The notes beneath the pieces are model-generated. The model had not been told where the DNA came from. It searched no databases and saw only the letters and a list, made by a program, of their open reading frames with translations. Shown in pieces: positions 13,351 to 23,675 of a stretch of 64,000 bases of DNA; position 1 is the stretch's first letter, and each line of letters begins with the position of its first letter. The stretch is from Dictyophora rubrovolvata. Its lineage: Eukaryota > Basidiomycota > Agaricomycetes > Phallales > Phallaceae. A program made the position numbers and the translations under genes. The stretch spans positions 1,240,001-1,304,000 of the forward strand of contig CP114119.1 in the NCBI GenBank assembly GCA_029959195.1. Direction: 5' to 3'.

Positions 13351-14518
13351 ATGTCCGAGTCGTCGTCCACTAGACCGATCGTAATTGCCTCTCGAGCATC
13401 GAAGTTGGCCGAGGCTCAAACATACATCGTGCGCGATGCGCTCCAGGCTAAACACCCCAATCTAACCATCAATGTTGCGCTCATGTCAACCGAAGGCGAT
13501 AAAAACCAGGCGCAGGCATTGTACGTGCTCGGCGGAAAGTCATTGTGGACAAAGGAGCTCGAAGTTGCTCTCTTGCAAAACGAAGTCGATATCCTCGTCC
13601 ACTCCCTCAAGGATGTCCCTACCGTTCTCCCAGATGGATGTCAGCTCGGTGCTATCCTCGAGCGAGAAGATCCTGCAGACTCCCTCGTTGTCAAACAGGG
13701 TCTCCCCTATGCTACCCTTGACGACCTTCCCCCTGGAAGCGTCGTCGGCACCAGTAGCGTCCGTCGGGTAGCCCAACTCAAGCGTAGTTATCCCAGCCTG
13801 GTTTTCAAAGATGTGGTACGTCTTGATTCAATCTATATATATATCCTCAATTATAATCTGTCTTCATTTCCACCAGCGTGGCAATCTGTAAGTCTGGATT
13901 TATTTTTTACGTTCATAAAGGAAACTAAGAAAAGAAAAATATTATTATCATTATTTTATTTTATTTTATTTGACCAGTAACACCCGTCTTGCGAAGCTTG
14001 ATGCACCAGATGGTGAATATGCTGCTCTTGTCTTAGCAAAGGCCGGTCTCCTTCGTCTCGGTTGGCAAAGTAGAATTTCTTCCGACATAACTCCCCCCGC
14101 TCTTTACCACGCTGTTGGTCAGGCTGCTCTCGGAGTGGAAATTCGTTCAAACGACTTAACCGTCCAGGAACTCGTCAGCAGTCTCACCCACCCTCCAACA
14201 GATCTTTGCTGTCGAGCTGAAAGGGCTTGCCTTCGCGTCCTCGAAGGTGGCTGCAGCGTCCCTGTTGGTGTTGCCTCACACCTTGCCGACGATGGCACCC
14301 TCTCACTCACCGCCACCATCACCAGTTTATCTGGCGATCGTCACATTCAACATACTCTTGTCAGACCTATTCAGGACGTCTCTCAGACAGAAGCTCTTGG
14401 TGCGGAGTTGGCACGTATACTCATTAACTCAGGTGGCGGTGAAATCCTCGAACAGGTTAACGCAGATCGTGCGTCCCGGCAAGAACTCAGTGCCAAACTG
14501 TTGGCCCCTAATAAATAA
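13351..14518 (+). CDS. HEM3: Porphobilinogen deaminase (hydroxymethylbilane synthase)
   Basis: HEM3 condenses four porphobilinogen molecules to hydroxymethylbilane in cytosolic haem synthesis. The start [20 protein letters not shown] matches the family (IGTRxSxLA). Conserved blocks: [23 protein letters not shown] with the active-site Asp region, [13 protein letters not shown] (substrate-binding Arg pair), [12 protein letters not shown], and [17 protein letters not shown], whose Cys (codon near 14250) anchors the dipyrromethane cofactor. Three exons: 13351-13815, an 11-nt microexon 13877-13887 that encodes R-G-N and two bases of Leu, and 13978-14518. The microexon is needed to keep frame and to supply the Arg equivalent to human R167. 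Length about 340 residues is normal. It is convergent with the RSC-like gene (124 bp between stop codons). Confidence 0.95.
13877..13887 (+). other. HEM3: 11-nt microexon of HEM3
   Basis: CGTGGCAATCT is flanked by ccag and gtaagt. Exon 1 ends in phase 0 at GTG (13815) and exon 3 begins TAACACC (13978), so joining all three gives V-R-G-N-L-N-T, the invariant porphobilinogen deaminase loop. Skipping it would remove the Arg and shift the frame. Confidence 0.88.
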
Positions 14519-14642
14519 TTGTGCAAACACCTACAGCCAGTTGTCTTCGTTTCTTTTTAAAAAAGATGAATGATAAATACAGAGATGTACTACTAACGTT
14601 GGAATAGAAATGTGTATACAGCGCAGCGAGCGAACCATAGTT

Positions 14643-17454
14643 TTAGCCCTCATGCATTACAGCTGTCCAAATTTCGTTTAATTGGTCGGTCATCCTCTGT
14701 TTAGTCGATGGGCGTTCATCCTCGCCATCATTGTCGACACCATTGAAGTCTTTCTTCCCGTGTTTCCGTTTCCTTCGCATGGCAAGGCAATGCAAATATT
14801 TCAGACTATGCTGGGGAGCCGGTGTTCGTGCAACATCAATTGGAGGTCCAGAGAACCAAAGGACCTGATTTGTTTCAGGGTCACGGTCAAAATGTTTAAC
14901 TACAAACCCAACACGACCTTGTCAATATCCATGGCGTCAGCTTTGCCAGCTGGGTCTCTCCACTCACCGGTTTCCGCAGGGAGCACCTCCACGGCAGCCT
15001 TAGGATTTGCTCCCATATTTGAAAGGATAGATCTGTCTCTCAGTAAACTCGAACTACCGGCCCCCGATCCTGTCACCGTTGTAGGATACGTAACAATTAC
15101 AGTATTTGACTCATTCGTTCGATTGTCTCCGATACCAGAACCACCATTCGCGGACGCGGCGTGCTGCGTGGATTTTCGTGTTCTTCGACGAAACGCATTC
15201 TCAGAATTAGGTTTATCAGCTTCCGGTTTGTCCAAAGCACCTTCGATCAGCTGCCCAGATCCCTTAATTCCACCTAAGAAAGGGCTAGAATAAAGTTTTG
15301 GATAGATTATACGTTCAAAAGGATAAATCGGCATGAAGTCATTTTTACGGAATTCTTCCGGGATGCACGAGTTCCAATTTTTAATCTTCACAAACACCCG
15401 TTCACGATCATTATAACGAGAATCGCATACGTAAAGAGGCCACCCTGGATACCAATACGGAGGCCGTGGGCGGCCCCGGATGTGTTTGGCTGTAAACTGA
15501 CAGGCAATCTTCTCTATAACATCTTCTGCAACATGATCTGCGAAGTGGCCTGGTATTTTTCAGAATAAATATAAACCTATCAGATGATCTAACAGACCGG
15601 TTTTGAAGACTTCATTTTCCCAAAATTGCCGCTGTGCCGAATGATGCGTCTAATATAACTTGGTCAAGAAGACGACTTGGACACGCAGAGGAAGGCGAAC
15701 CTGTTCGGGACGGAAATACCAACAAACAGTAAGACCTTGCTGAGCCTTGGCCCTTTTAAAAAAAGGATAAGGGCGTGTGTTAGTTACGTTCTCCCAGTGT
15801 GAAATTGAATTGAATTGAATCAGGAATACTGTACCCTTCTCCATGTGGAATCCATGTTTTAAACACTTGGCCAATAATTGGCTTAGCACAATCATCTGGA
15901 TTCATTAGGTGAACCCAGTCTCCCATACTAACTACCCATCCTTTGATACTCAGTTCATCGGTAAACATCCGATCTTTGGTAGGAATACGGAACGTTGTTA
16001 CAGCATGCGACGACTCCCCAGTTTGAGAATGAATCGGACGTGCGATACCTGGCCCGGCTGTTATCGAAGAAAAGTTGAAGTTATCCGACGGAACAAAATT
16101 TGGATAAGGTGGTGAGGTAAGGTGTTGATATAAACGCTGATGAAAACTGTTTTGATACATGAGCACAAATGGCTGAAAATATCAGTCATACCTGCAATAA
16201 AAGACACAGTCCGTAGGCGTGAGAACCGACAACATGCCAACGACGTGCTCCTTCAAACAAGCGAGAAAAGTCCTGATCGAAATGACGAGAAGTAGTATAA
16301 AATCCACTTCGGACTCGATCCTATACAACACGAGCTGAGTGGGACATTGAAGGAGGAAGTTATATTTGTACTTCGATTACACTACACGACAACGGGCTCT
16401 GTGGCTCGAGTGTGAATCCAATGTAACAGACTACAATGCGCTACTCACTGTATATGACACATTTTTTATACCAATTTCTGGAACGGCTTGCAAAGATTGC
16501 CATGGTATTTCTTTTCTGTAGAGTCAGGAGTAAGGACAAACCACCCAAATGAATGCCAAAAATAACGACCTACAATGGAGTCTCATAGGTTCTCAGCAGG
16601 CTCATTATCTCGGAAAGTTTTGCCTGATGATCCTGTGCAAAATGATAGTGTCGGGTCATTCGTACCAAAACAAAACTGAGTTTACTCCGAGAAACTCTTC
16701 CATCCAGCCTTTATCACTCCCACCCGACCACCGAGGTAAACCCCTCTCTAACTGGCGCACAATTTCGCTACTTTCTTCATCCTTAGCTGCTGACTCCCAG
16801 GCATGAGTCGATTCTGGTTCATTTTCTTGGAGTTCTTCGGGAATACCATCCATATCATCATCCATAGTGTTTGTAAGAGGTAGAGGAGGAGGAGAAGGCA
16901 TCTTCCTCGCTATTTTACTTGACGAAGGGCTTTTGGACATAACCTTGGAGGCGGTTGTTTCCTCGGGTCGAGGTCGCGAAAGAGAAGAGGAGCTGGACAG
17001 GCCTTGTGTGGCTTCCCAAGTTTCTTGCAGAGCGTTCTGAGCCTAGAATGAATAAGATGGAATACATGGCAGTACATCCATACCTTCAGGACCAGGGCAT
17101 CTTTAGCTATCTGACTGTCCTGCTCGTTGTAGTGCAGCGCGTTCGCAAAAACGAGTAATAAGTCATCATAAACACTGGATGCATCTTTGTATTTTCCTTT
17201 CTCTAAATTTAGGCGGATTCCCTCCAAACATCTCGGCTCGGGAATAACCTGTAGATATCCACCGATATTAGGTCTCCTCTCACGGCAGTGTCGTATTCAA
17301 CATGAAATGAACCCACTTTGTAATATCCAGACCAGGTTTCCTTGTCGGGGAGTTTCATAAACATTTCACAGAGCTTTCTTCTTCCCTTAGTGACACTGCA
17401 TAATGTTTTGAAAACTTCTTCTATAGCACGCCTCTGAGCTGCTGGAAGAGACAT
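14643..17454 (-). CDS. RSC1/RSC2-like bromodomain and BAH-domain chromatin protein
   Basis: This resembles RSC1/RSC2, subunits of the RSC/SWI-SNF-type chromatin remodeller. The N-terminus MSLPAAQRRAIEEVFKTL leads into a bromodomain (MKLPDKETWSGYYK joined by an intron to VIPEPRCLEGIRLNLE, then YDDLLLVFANALHYNEQDS), residues about 5-110. A proline/serine-rich, acidic linker follows (16650-16950). The BAH domain is at about 15420-15960 (SIKGWVVSMGDWVHLMNPDD, IGQVFKTWIP, LTVCWYFRPEQV, HFADHVAEDVIEKIA, YVCDSRYNDRERVFVKIKNW). The tail has RDPETNQVLWFSGPPIDVAR and a basic RRKRKHGKK patch, ending at TAA 14643-14645. Yeast RSC1/2 have two bromodomains; only one is clear here. The start is 110 bp from the SPC34-like start on the other strand. 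Confidence 0.8.
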
Positions 17455-17564
17455 CTCCGGTTGTTCAGTGCAAGGCGCGATTATTCAGCACTGAGTAGTC
17501 GCGTTACGTAAAACACACGCGTCACCGCGCCGACTCCAGTCCCCCTGCCCAAACGTTTTGTAAC
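17455..17564. promoter_or_regulatory. Short bidirectional promoter, RSC-like gene and SPC34-like gene
   Basis: The two predicted start codons face away from each other across 110 bp, so both promoters must overlap. The spacer contains ACGCGT (17517-17522), the MluI cell-cycle box bound by MBF at G1/S genes in yeasts, within a GC-rich context. One chance hexamer is possible, so the regulatory reading is inference. Confidence 0.4.
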
Positions 17565-19338
17565 ATGCCAACATTACTTGATACCATTGACAGGTTGACA
17601 TACACAGCGAATCTATTGCACTCAACTACAATCAGCTCCAAGCCGGAAAATATAGGTCCATTTACTCAAGCCATGCTTCATTCATCGCTGCAGGATATCA
17701 TACGAGAAGCTGATGAAACGGAATACGAGCTGTTTCACTTTTCGACTCGCCAAGATGATTCACCCTCAGGACAAGGAACACTTGGGCGAAGGGAATATAA
17801 GACTGCGACTCCTCTTCGGACACGGCGTAACGCCGGAAAGGCCAAAGACGAAGAGCCCGAGGTTTACCTCGAGGCGGCGCTGCGTTATCTGGACAGATTG
17901 TAGGTATATATTTATCGTAGAAATTTAAGGAGATCGAGAAATTTTCAAGTCATTCTATCAAACCTATGCCGGGAACACGTGCACATTTGGAATCTCTTGT
18001 TGAACGACTAGACAATGTCAGAAACCAAGTTGATGGATTGCAAAACTCCATGCAAGAGGTATCATCGCAACACTTGCCTAATGAGATCTAACTTTTTTTA
18101 ATTGTTAGACCCAAAGAAAAGTCCCTTCCGTTGCTCAAATACAAGCAGAAGAGAGAGCTATCAACGAGTTAAAAGTTCAGATCTCGCAACTCAAAAAAAA
18201 AGTAGGCAACGCCCCTTATTTATTCTATCTTGATAACAAAAGCACTAGAAAGATGTTCTTAATAACGCAATTAGCTCAACAGCACGACAAGCAGCGCAAT
18301 CAGTGATTAAAACAACTGCGGGCTCGCGTTCGAAACCTCCTCGACCTCAAAAGTCTCCGCCAATGCCTGAAAAGTCCATCCCTGCTCCATCAATCCAACT
18401 AAACTTGCAGTTACGTTCTCTTTCGAATAGTTCCATACCCCCTCCGATATTCTCTCCTTCGAAATCAGCCGTCAACGATCGTGACGAGCCCACAGCAGCC
18501 GTATCTTCACTTAATGATTGGAAGTCTGATCTCCAGAACGAGCCCGTTCGTGTACCTGTACCGTTTGGAACAGAACTCCAACCTCAAAATTCCCTCATAT
18601 CCACCCAGAAGGAAAGGATGGCAGATTCACCCAGAAAGAGCGAACCTGACGAATTATGCATCACACCAGAGATGGAAAGAATTTGTGTACAATCTTTTTT
18701 TATAAATGTTATTAAGTTGGATAACTCATTTCGAGTCATAGACAAAGATATGGGATACAATTGCCGATTTACTCATTCCTGGTAATCAATTTGCGCATGG
18801 GAAAGACGTACCCAATGCCAAAGATACAATGTACGGCTCTGTGCTTTACTCTAGTATATCTCGGATCATTTACCCATCTCAACAGAATTATTCTCGAGGC
18901 AATCTCGTCACAAACAATATCTGAATCGAATTCTACCATTAACTCGAAAATTTCTTCGCCATCCACACGATCCACCCTCTCTTCTATACTGGGTATGGAC
19001 ATCCATCCACCGCCAGCTGGCGCCGCGCATCAGATTTACACAGCATTGGTTCTACTAACCCTTTTAATAGCTCCTAACGTACGTTAAAGTTTAGCAAATA
19101 TTGCCATGATGTTTGAAAACTCAAGGGACCACAGCACAGCATTCCCCTGAACACGCTGAAAGCTCAGCTTGCATCCAGAGCGGAATTCAACTTTGGGTCA
19201 ACATCTGAAGTATCCAAACAACCCTCTGCCGCGCTCAAACCTACCGATTTGGGTTCAAGAGCAATTTACGGATGTGTAGCAAAAAAACTGATAAAGATCG
19301 ACCGAGGAGGAGGAGAACAAGTTGTAAAGTTTGATTAG
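17565..19338 (+). CDS. SPC34-like DASH/Dam1 complex subunit with long C-terminal extension
   Basis: The first about 170 residues resemble SPC34, a subunit of the DASH ring that couples kinetochores to microtubules: PFTQAMLHSSLQDIIREADE and TEYELFHF match the SPC34 signature (F-x-N-A-I-L...D-I-T-x-L-I-R...E...LF), and after an acidic linker LEAALRYLDRL, KPMPGTRAHLESLVERLDNV and a coiled coil (IQAEERAINELKVQISQLKK) follow in the same order as yeast SPC34. The frame then continues across introns into a Pro/Ser-rich region (18310-18690), an IWDTIADLLIP segment, and a C-terminal globular part (AAHQIYTALVLLTLLIAPN, IPLNTLKAQLASRAEF, RAIYGCVAKKLIKIDRGGGE, VVKFD) that looks like a winged helix. Yeast SPC34 lacks this half. 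It could be two genes misjoined, but I found no internal stop-and-start that forces that. Confidence 0.6.
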
Positions 19339-19588
19339 TTACTTGTTGCTCTAATTTATTATGCGGGACTGCATGCCGCACGACATGGGTTCTCGTCTTG
19401 GGGAGTCCTTAACTTTTTAATTTGATAAAAGCGTGTACGCTTTGCCAATGTTCGAACGTTCGGAACGTCTTAGTACTCAGTACTCAGTTTCTTGGGGCCT
19501 CCGAGTGGCCCGGGTCTTATCACCTGCAGCAATTTGTTCTTTCCTCTTGTCGTTCTATTTGGTTCACAACGCGTCTGCATGAATATAC

Positions 19589-20878
19589 ATGTCTAATTTC
19601 ATAGTATTTGGATATGGTTCTTTAATATTCAAGGTTACTTAACATCTTCAAGCTTAAGGCTTTCCTTTTTTGTTTTTTTTTTTGAAGAAATATTGATGCA
19701 ATAGACAGCCACCTCCGCGTGTTATGTCGCAAGGTGCATTTCCCATTCTTGTTGAATTATGAACAAAAATAACAACTTTTGTCTTCCGCAGTTCCTGGTT
19801 ATTTAAAAGGCTATGTCCGTAGATTTGCGCAGAGCTCAAGCGATCATCGAGGAACACCGGAGGTTAGTGGGAGTGTGTACCGGTCCTTATACTAATCGAT
19901 AATGTTTTTTTCCATCTCTGTTCCCCAAATCTAGCATCCGGGTCGTGTGGTTACCTTGGTTCATCGTGATGATTGGGCCGAGTTCAAGGACTCTGTAAGC
20001 ATTCTTAATGCTTCATACACATTGCATCGGCAGCGTTCAAGCATACTTTGGCAAAGGATCCTTTCCCCGAAGACGAAGTTGTGTGGGGTATGGCACATAA
20101 ACCTTCAACCTATCAATAAGTAATCGATGTCATAGGTGTGGCCTATATCATTGATCGAGAATTTGTCCCGGAAGTTCAAGCCTATCTGGGTCGGTGTGCT
20201 CAAACCCAGCTTAATATAGTTGTCTCATTATTAGAACCATTTTTTAGACTACCGAGAAAAGGTTTGATGTGATGTTATCGTAGGTGTGGAAGACGTTAAC
20301 GTGTATTAATTAGGACGGTTATACCATCGAAAGGACTGATGTTTATGGATTAGTGAACGGGAAAGAACAAATCGTCGCGCCTCAGGTTTTTCTTCTTCAA
20401 TACTCTCTATTTTGACCGAGCTAATTTATATCATAAAAAGGCCATTGTGAGTCATTATATTGACCGTTATTCTGTATCGCTCATACCCTCTAGGTTTACG
20501 TAGGACGGAAAGATAATCCCTCTTTTGGTACGTATAACTTTGGTAATCTCGAGGAATAAAACTGAGGGTAGTAACTTTCAGTTGGTTTCGAGTCCTTGCA
20601 TAGTTTGTCCCGACATATATGGGGAAGTTTTGGTCCCTCAGGATCAAACAAAGTAAGAAGCACATCAGACATCACGGTGCACATCCATACAGGATTTATA
20701 GGAATACGTCTATAAACTTGCCGATGCTGTACGGGCACTAGCGCCAGACTCTTATGATTCGCATTTGTATACTCTTGAGGTAACTTCGTCTTTTCCTTTT
20801 TTCTTGATAAAAACGCCTTACAATTCGTTGAAGAGGTTACTCAGAGAGTTAGACACAGCAGGATCAAACAATTATTAA
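19589..20878 (+). CDS. ChaC-type gamma-glutamylcyclotransferase (glutathione-specific)
   Basis: ChaC/GCG1 enzymes cleave cytosolic glutathione to 5-oxoproline and Cys-Gly. The start MSNFIVFGYGSLIFK carries the YGSL substrate loop. Spliced pieces give PPPRVMSQ, VPGYLKGYVRRFAQSSSDHR, GTPE|HPGRVVTLVHRDDW, DPFPEDEVVWG|VAYIIDREFVPEVQAYL, DYREK|DGYTIERTDVYG, AIVYVGRKDNPSF, GPSGSNKEYVYKLADAVRAL and a final LERLLRELDTAGSNNY. The gene is cut into unusually small exons: 45 nt (19589-19633), 25 nt (19709-19733), 71 nt, 60 nt, 31 nt (20057-20087), 54 nt (20136-20189) and a 14-nt microexon (20248-20261). The catalytic Glu (human ChaC2 E83, in LDFREK) lies in the microexon. It ends 94 bp before the convergent P450 stop. 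Confidence 0.88.
20248..20261 (+). other. 14-nt microexon of the ChaC gene
   Basis: ACTACCGAGAAAAG, between tttttag and gtttga. The exon before ends CTG G at 20189 and the one after starts GAC GGT TAT at 20314, so the joined reading is L-D-Y-R-E-K-D-G-Y, the conserved catalytic segment of ChaC enzymes. Confidence 0.85.
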
Positions 20879-20972
20879 TATTAGCTGGCAATTTAGGGTT
20901 TTTGAATCGAATAGAAGAATAGAATATAAGAATGTGCCAACTAATTGTAGCGCTCAAATTGAGCCAGAACAA

Positions 20973-23172
20973 TCAGATGCGCGATAAACGAAGGGGCAAA
21001 GCACCTTGTATCTGGGATCGTACGCGGGTACGTACAACAAAACTGTAGAAGGGCTCGATGGGCTTGTCAGGTATTACCTCCAACCGGAAAGATTTTAGAA
21101 GAGCTATTACCAACACCTAAGAGATGATATAGTATGTCATTCTAATTGGTAAGAGTGCGGCGGAAACCACAAAGAATTACCTTCATTTCTAACATGGCGA
21201 AATAAAAGCCGGGACATTTTCTCGGGCCAGCGCTATAGTGCCGAGAGTTACTTTAAAAGTCTTTACATATGCAACAAATTCGGTATAAATACCTAAAGGA
21301 GAATAAGTTTTTTGTTTTCTCGGCGTTGTCGTCCAGCCACCGTTGAGGTTTGAAAGCGTCTGCGTCGTCTCCCCACACAGCTGGGTCAGTGTGTAAGGCA
21401 TTGACCGGTATTTGGATAACAGTTCCTCGTGGAATGGTGATAGATGAATTGTGGGTCCCAGGAAGTGGTTTACTTATAGGAACTTCTGCTTCGTGCTTCG
21501 CCTGTGATGTTTATACTCACTAAGGGCTGGAATTTTTTGGAACAATAAAAGAAGCTTACGACATGAGTCAATTCCAGGACCGGGGGGTGTAGTCGTAATG
21601 ATTCTTTGATAACTGCATCAAGCAAGGGCATATCCTGAACTATATCTTCGTAAGTCGGCTCTGGTATTACGCTGATCTCTTTCCTCAGCATCTCTTGTGT
21701 ATCTGGACAACGAGCAATCTCATATAGGATCCACTTCAAACGAGCATGTTTTAGTAAGGTCGAAAATTCATGGGAAGAAGAGGAGTCCTACAGTCATTTC
21801 GCTGCCAACAGTTTCGTAACCAGCCTGGACGAGAGTTCGAAGTTGCGCCGCAATCTCTTCGCTAGTTATGTTCTCTCCGCCCTCCGCTTGCACTAAATGG
21901 AAAAATAAGTCAATTCACTTTTGCGAAGAATATATATGTATATGAAGATCTCACTCATCATCGACATCAAGGTACGGTTCAAGGTCTTTTCTGAGCTCTT
22001 GGCTTGATGCCACATATCAACAGCTACTTTTCCCAGCTCTGCACGGGTCTGAGCAATGCACCTGCCCTTTTGCGACGGAACTGTTTACCACGTAAGATGA
22101 GCTCGAGTCTCTTTAGGAAGGAAATGATCCTCACTCTTCAAAATCATTGGGAAAGAAAATAATAATGCTTTCATAACGAACGACACAAAGTTTTCGGAAG
22201 TATTCGTCAATGCTTCCAAAGTAACAGCAAGTGGATTTGAATCCCCTGAGAGGGAACGAAAGTCATATGAAAATCCAGCGAGCCCGATGGCATCAAGACT
22301 AAAAGAAATCTTTAACGCGGACCATGGATTATTGAAGTACACAAACCTTAGACGATTTGTCCACCATTGGAAGTCCTCTTCGATGAAATTGGACTCGGAG
22401 TCGTTGAATCTGGCCATAAGCGTGTCGATCATCTAAAGAGGTAATTTAAACACTGGACGAGAGAAAGAAAATAAGAATGTCAAAACCTGCGATGCCAGCA
22501 AAGAGAATATAGGGAGGAGTAATTTGATTGCACTAGGACTAATTTAAACAAGAAACTAAGAATCCTCGAGGATCGCTTGAACTTGGTCTGGATGGAACAG
22601 TACCTCAGGGCTGGAGCGAGTAACTTCCGTTGACGGGTATGGGTCTTTTTATCTGAAGGTTTGCTTAAATGCACCGTTTGTGGTTTGATAAGAAGCTTGT
22701 TACCTTCAACCACAAGAAGACCTTCACCTACAAGAGAGCGGAACCACTCACGAACGCCCTCGGGTTTTGGAAAGTCAAAGACATGCTCTTCGAGAATGAA
22801 TTTGACAGCCTGACGGTCAGTAATGGCTAAAATATTCTTCTAATTGTTCATATTTAGTCATTCAAAACTTACATACTAGTAAGAGCGGTCAGGAGAACTT
22901 ACCTTCAGTGCACCTTTAAATTTGATGACGTCTCCATACTGGGTTCTCCACTGAAGATAAGACAACCCAGGGAGTGTTCTGTGCATATCCCATTCGCAAC
23001 CCCATAAACGAGATGAAGATGGGGGACCGGGGATATTTCGAAGAAGGTACGTGGACCGAATAGAAGAGTATAACTTATAGGCAAGGAAGGGAAACAGGCC
23101 TCCGATGCAGAGAAGGGAATAGGTGGTGTTGAGTACGGTGGATTTGACTAAAATTGAAAAGAAAGACGACAT
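20973..23172 (-). CDS. Cytochrome P450 monooxygenase
   Basis: A membrane-anchored haem-thiolate oxygenase of the ER. The N-terminus has an anchor (VLNTTYSLLCIGGLFPFLAY, residues about 14-33) and the hinge NIPGPPSS. The I-helix oxygen-binding motif is AGYET (about 21810-21835), the K-helix ExxR is in VIKESLRLHPPV (about 21590-21620), the PERF-like segment is FKPQRWLDD, and the Cys-ligand motif FSAGPRKCPG (about 21200-21230) is canonical once the intron with acceptor tatag is removed. The C-terminus (IEPFYSFVVRTRVRSQIQGA) ends at TGA 20973-20975. All key residues are present, so it looks functional. The family and substrate cannot be set from sequence alone. A TATATA lies about 58 bp upstream of the ATG. 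Confidence 0.9.
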
Positions 23173-23675
23173 TGAGACGACGAAGGAACAAACAAATGAT
23201 GAAACTGGTGCTTCTTGACTGTCGCACCTATATACTCACCAGCTGGCGGTAAAGTTTACGGCTCGAGTACGGGACTTGCGCTCGGGAGTACCAAAAGCCG
23301 GCCGCGGTAATTGGAGGGCTGCGAGTAATGATATCGTGCCTCAGTTGAAATCATGAAATAAGCATGAATTTGTTGCCAACAAGGCTGGCATTACCGTCTG
23401 GGGTGTAACTAACTCAAATCGCGTGCCAATTGAACTATTCAGGGTCGGCCACACTTAGGCTTTTGGTCGTACCAGGTCGTTCCGTGTCACATTCATGTCA
23501 CTGCCAAGGCGCCGATTCGTCGACGCGCGCGGAACCTTTTTTTCGTGTTCTAACCAGACTGCATTCTCCTCGGCGCATCTCAAATTAGTACATACGTGTT
23601 CAGGCTAGTTTGTCCATTCTCACTTCTGCTAGACGGGGGACAAAAGTACTCATTTGTAGTCAGGCACTGAGTTTT
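23173..23675. promoter_or_regulatory. Divergent spacer between P450 and acetyl-CoA transporter genes
   Basis: About 500 bp with no coding signal. On the P450 side a TATATA sits at 23229-23234, a plausible TATA box for that gene. The middle (23270-23540) is GC-richer, and the AT-1 side shows no TATA string. An open stretch 23610-23675 continues upstream of the AT-1 ATG without an in-frame ATG and is taken as leader. Confidence 0.4.
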
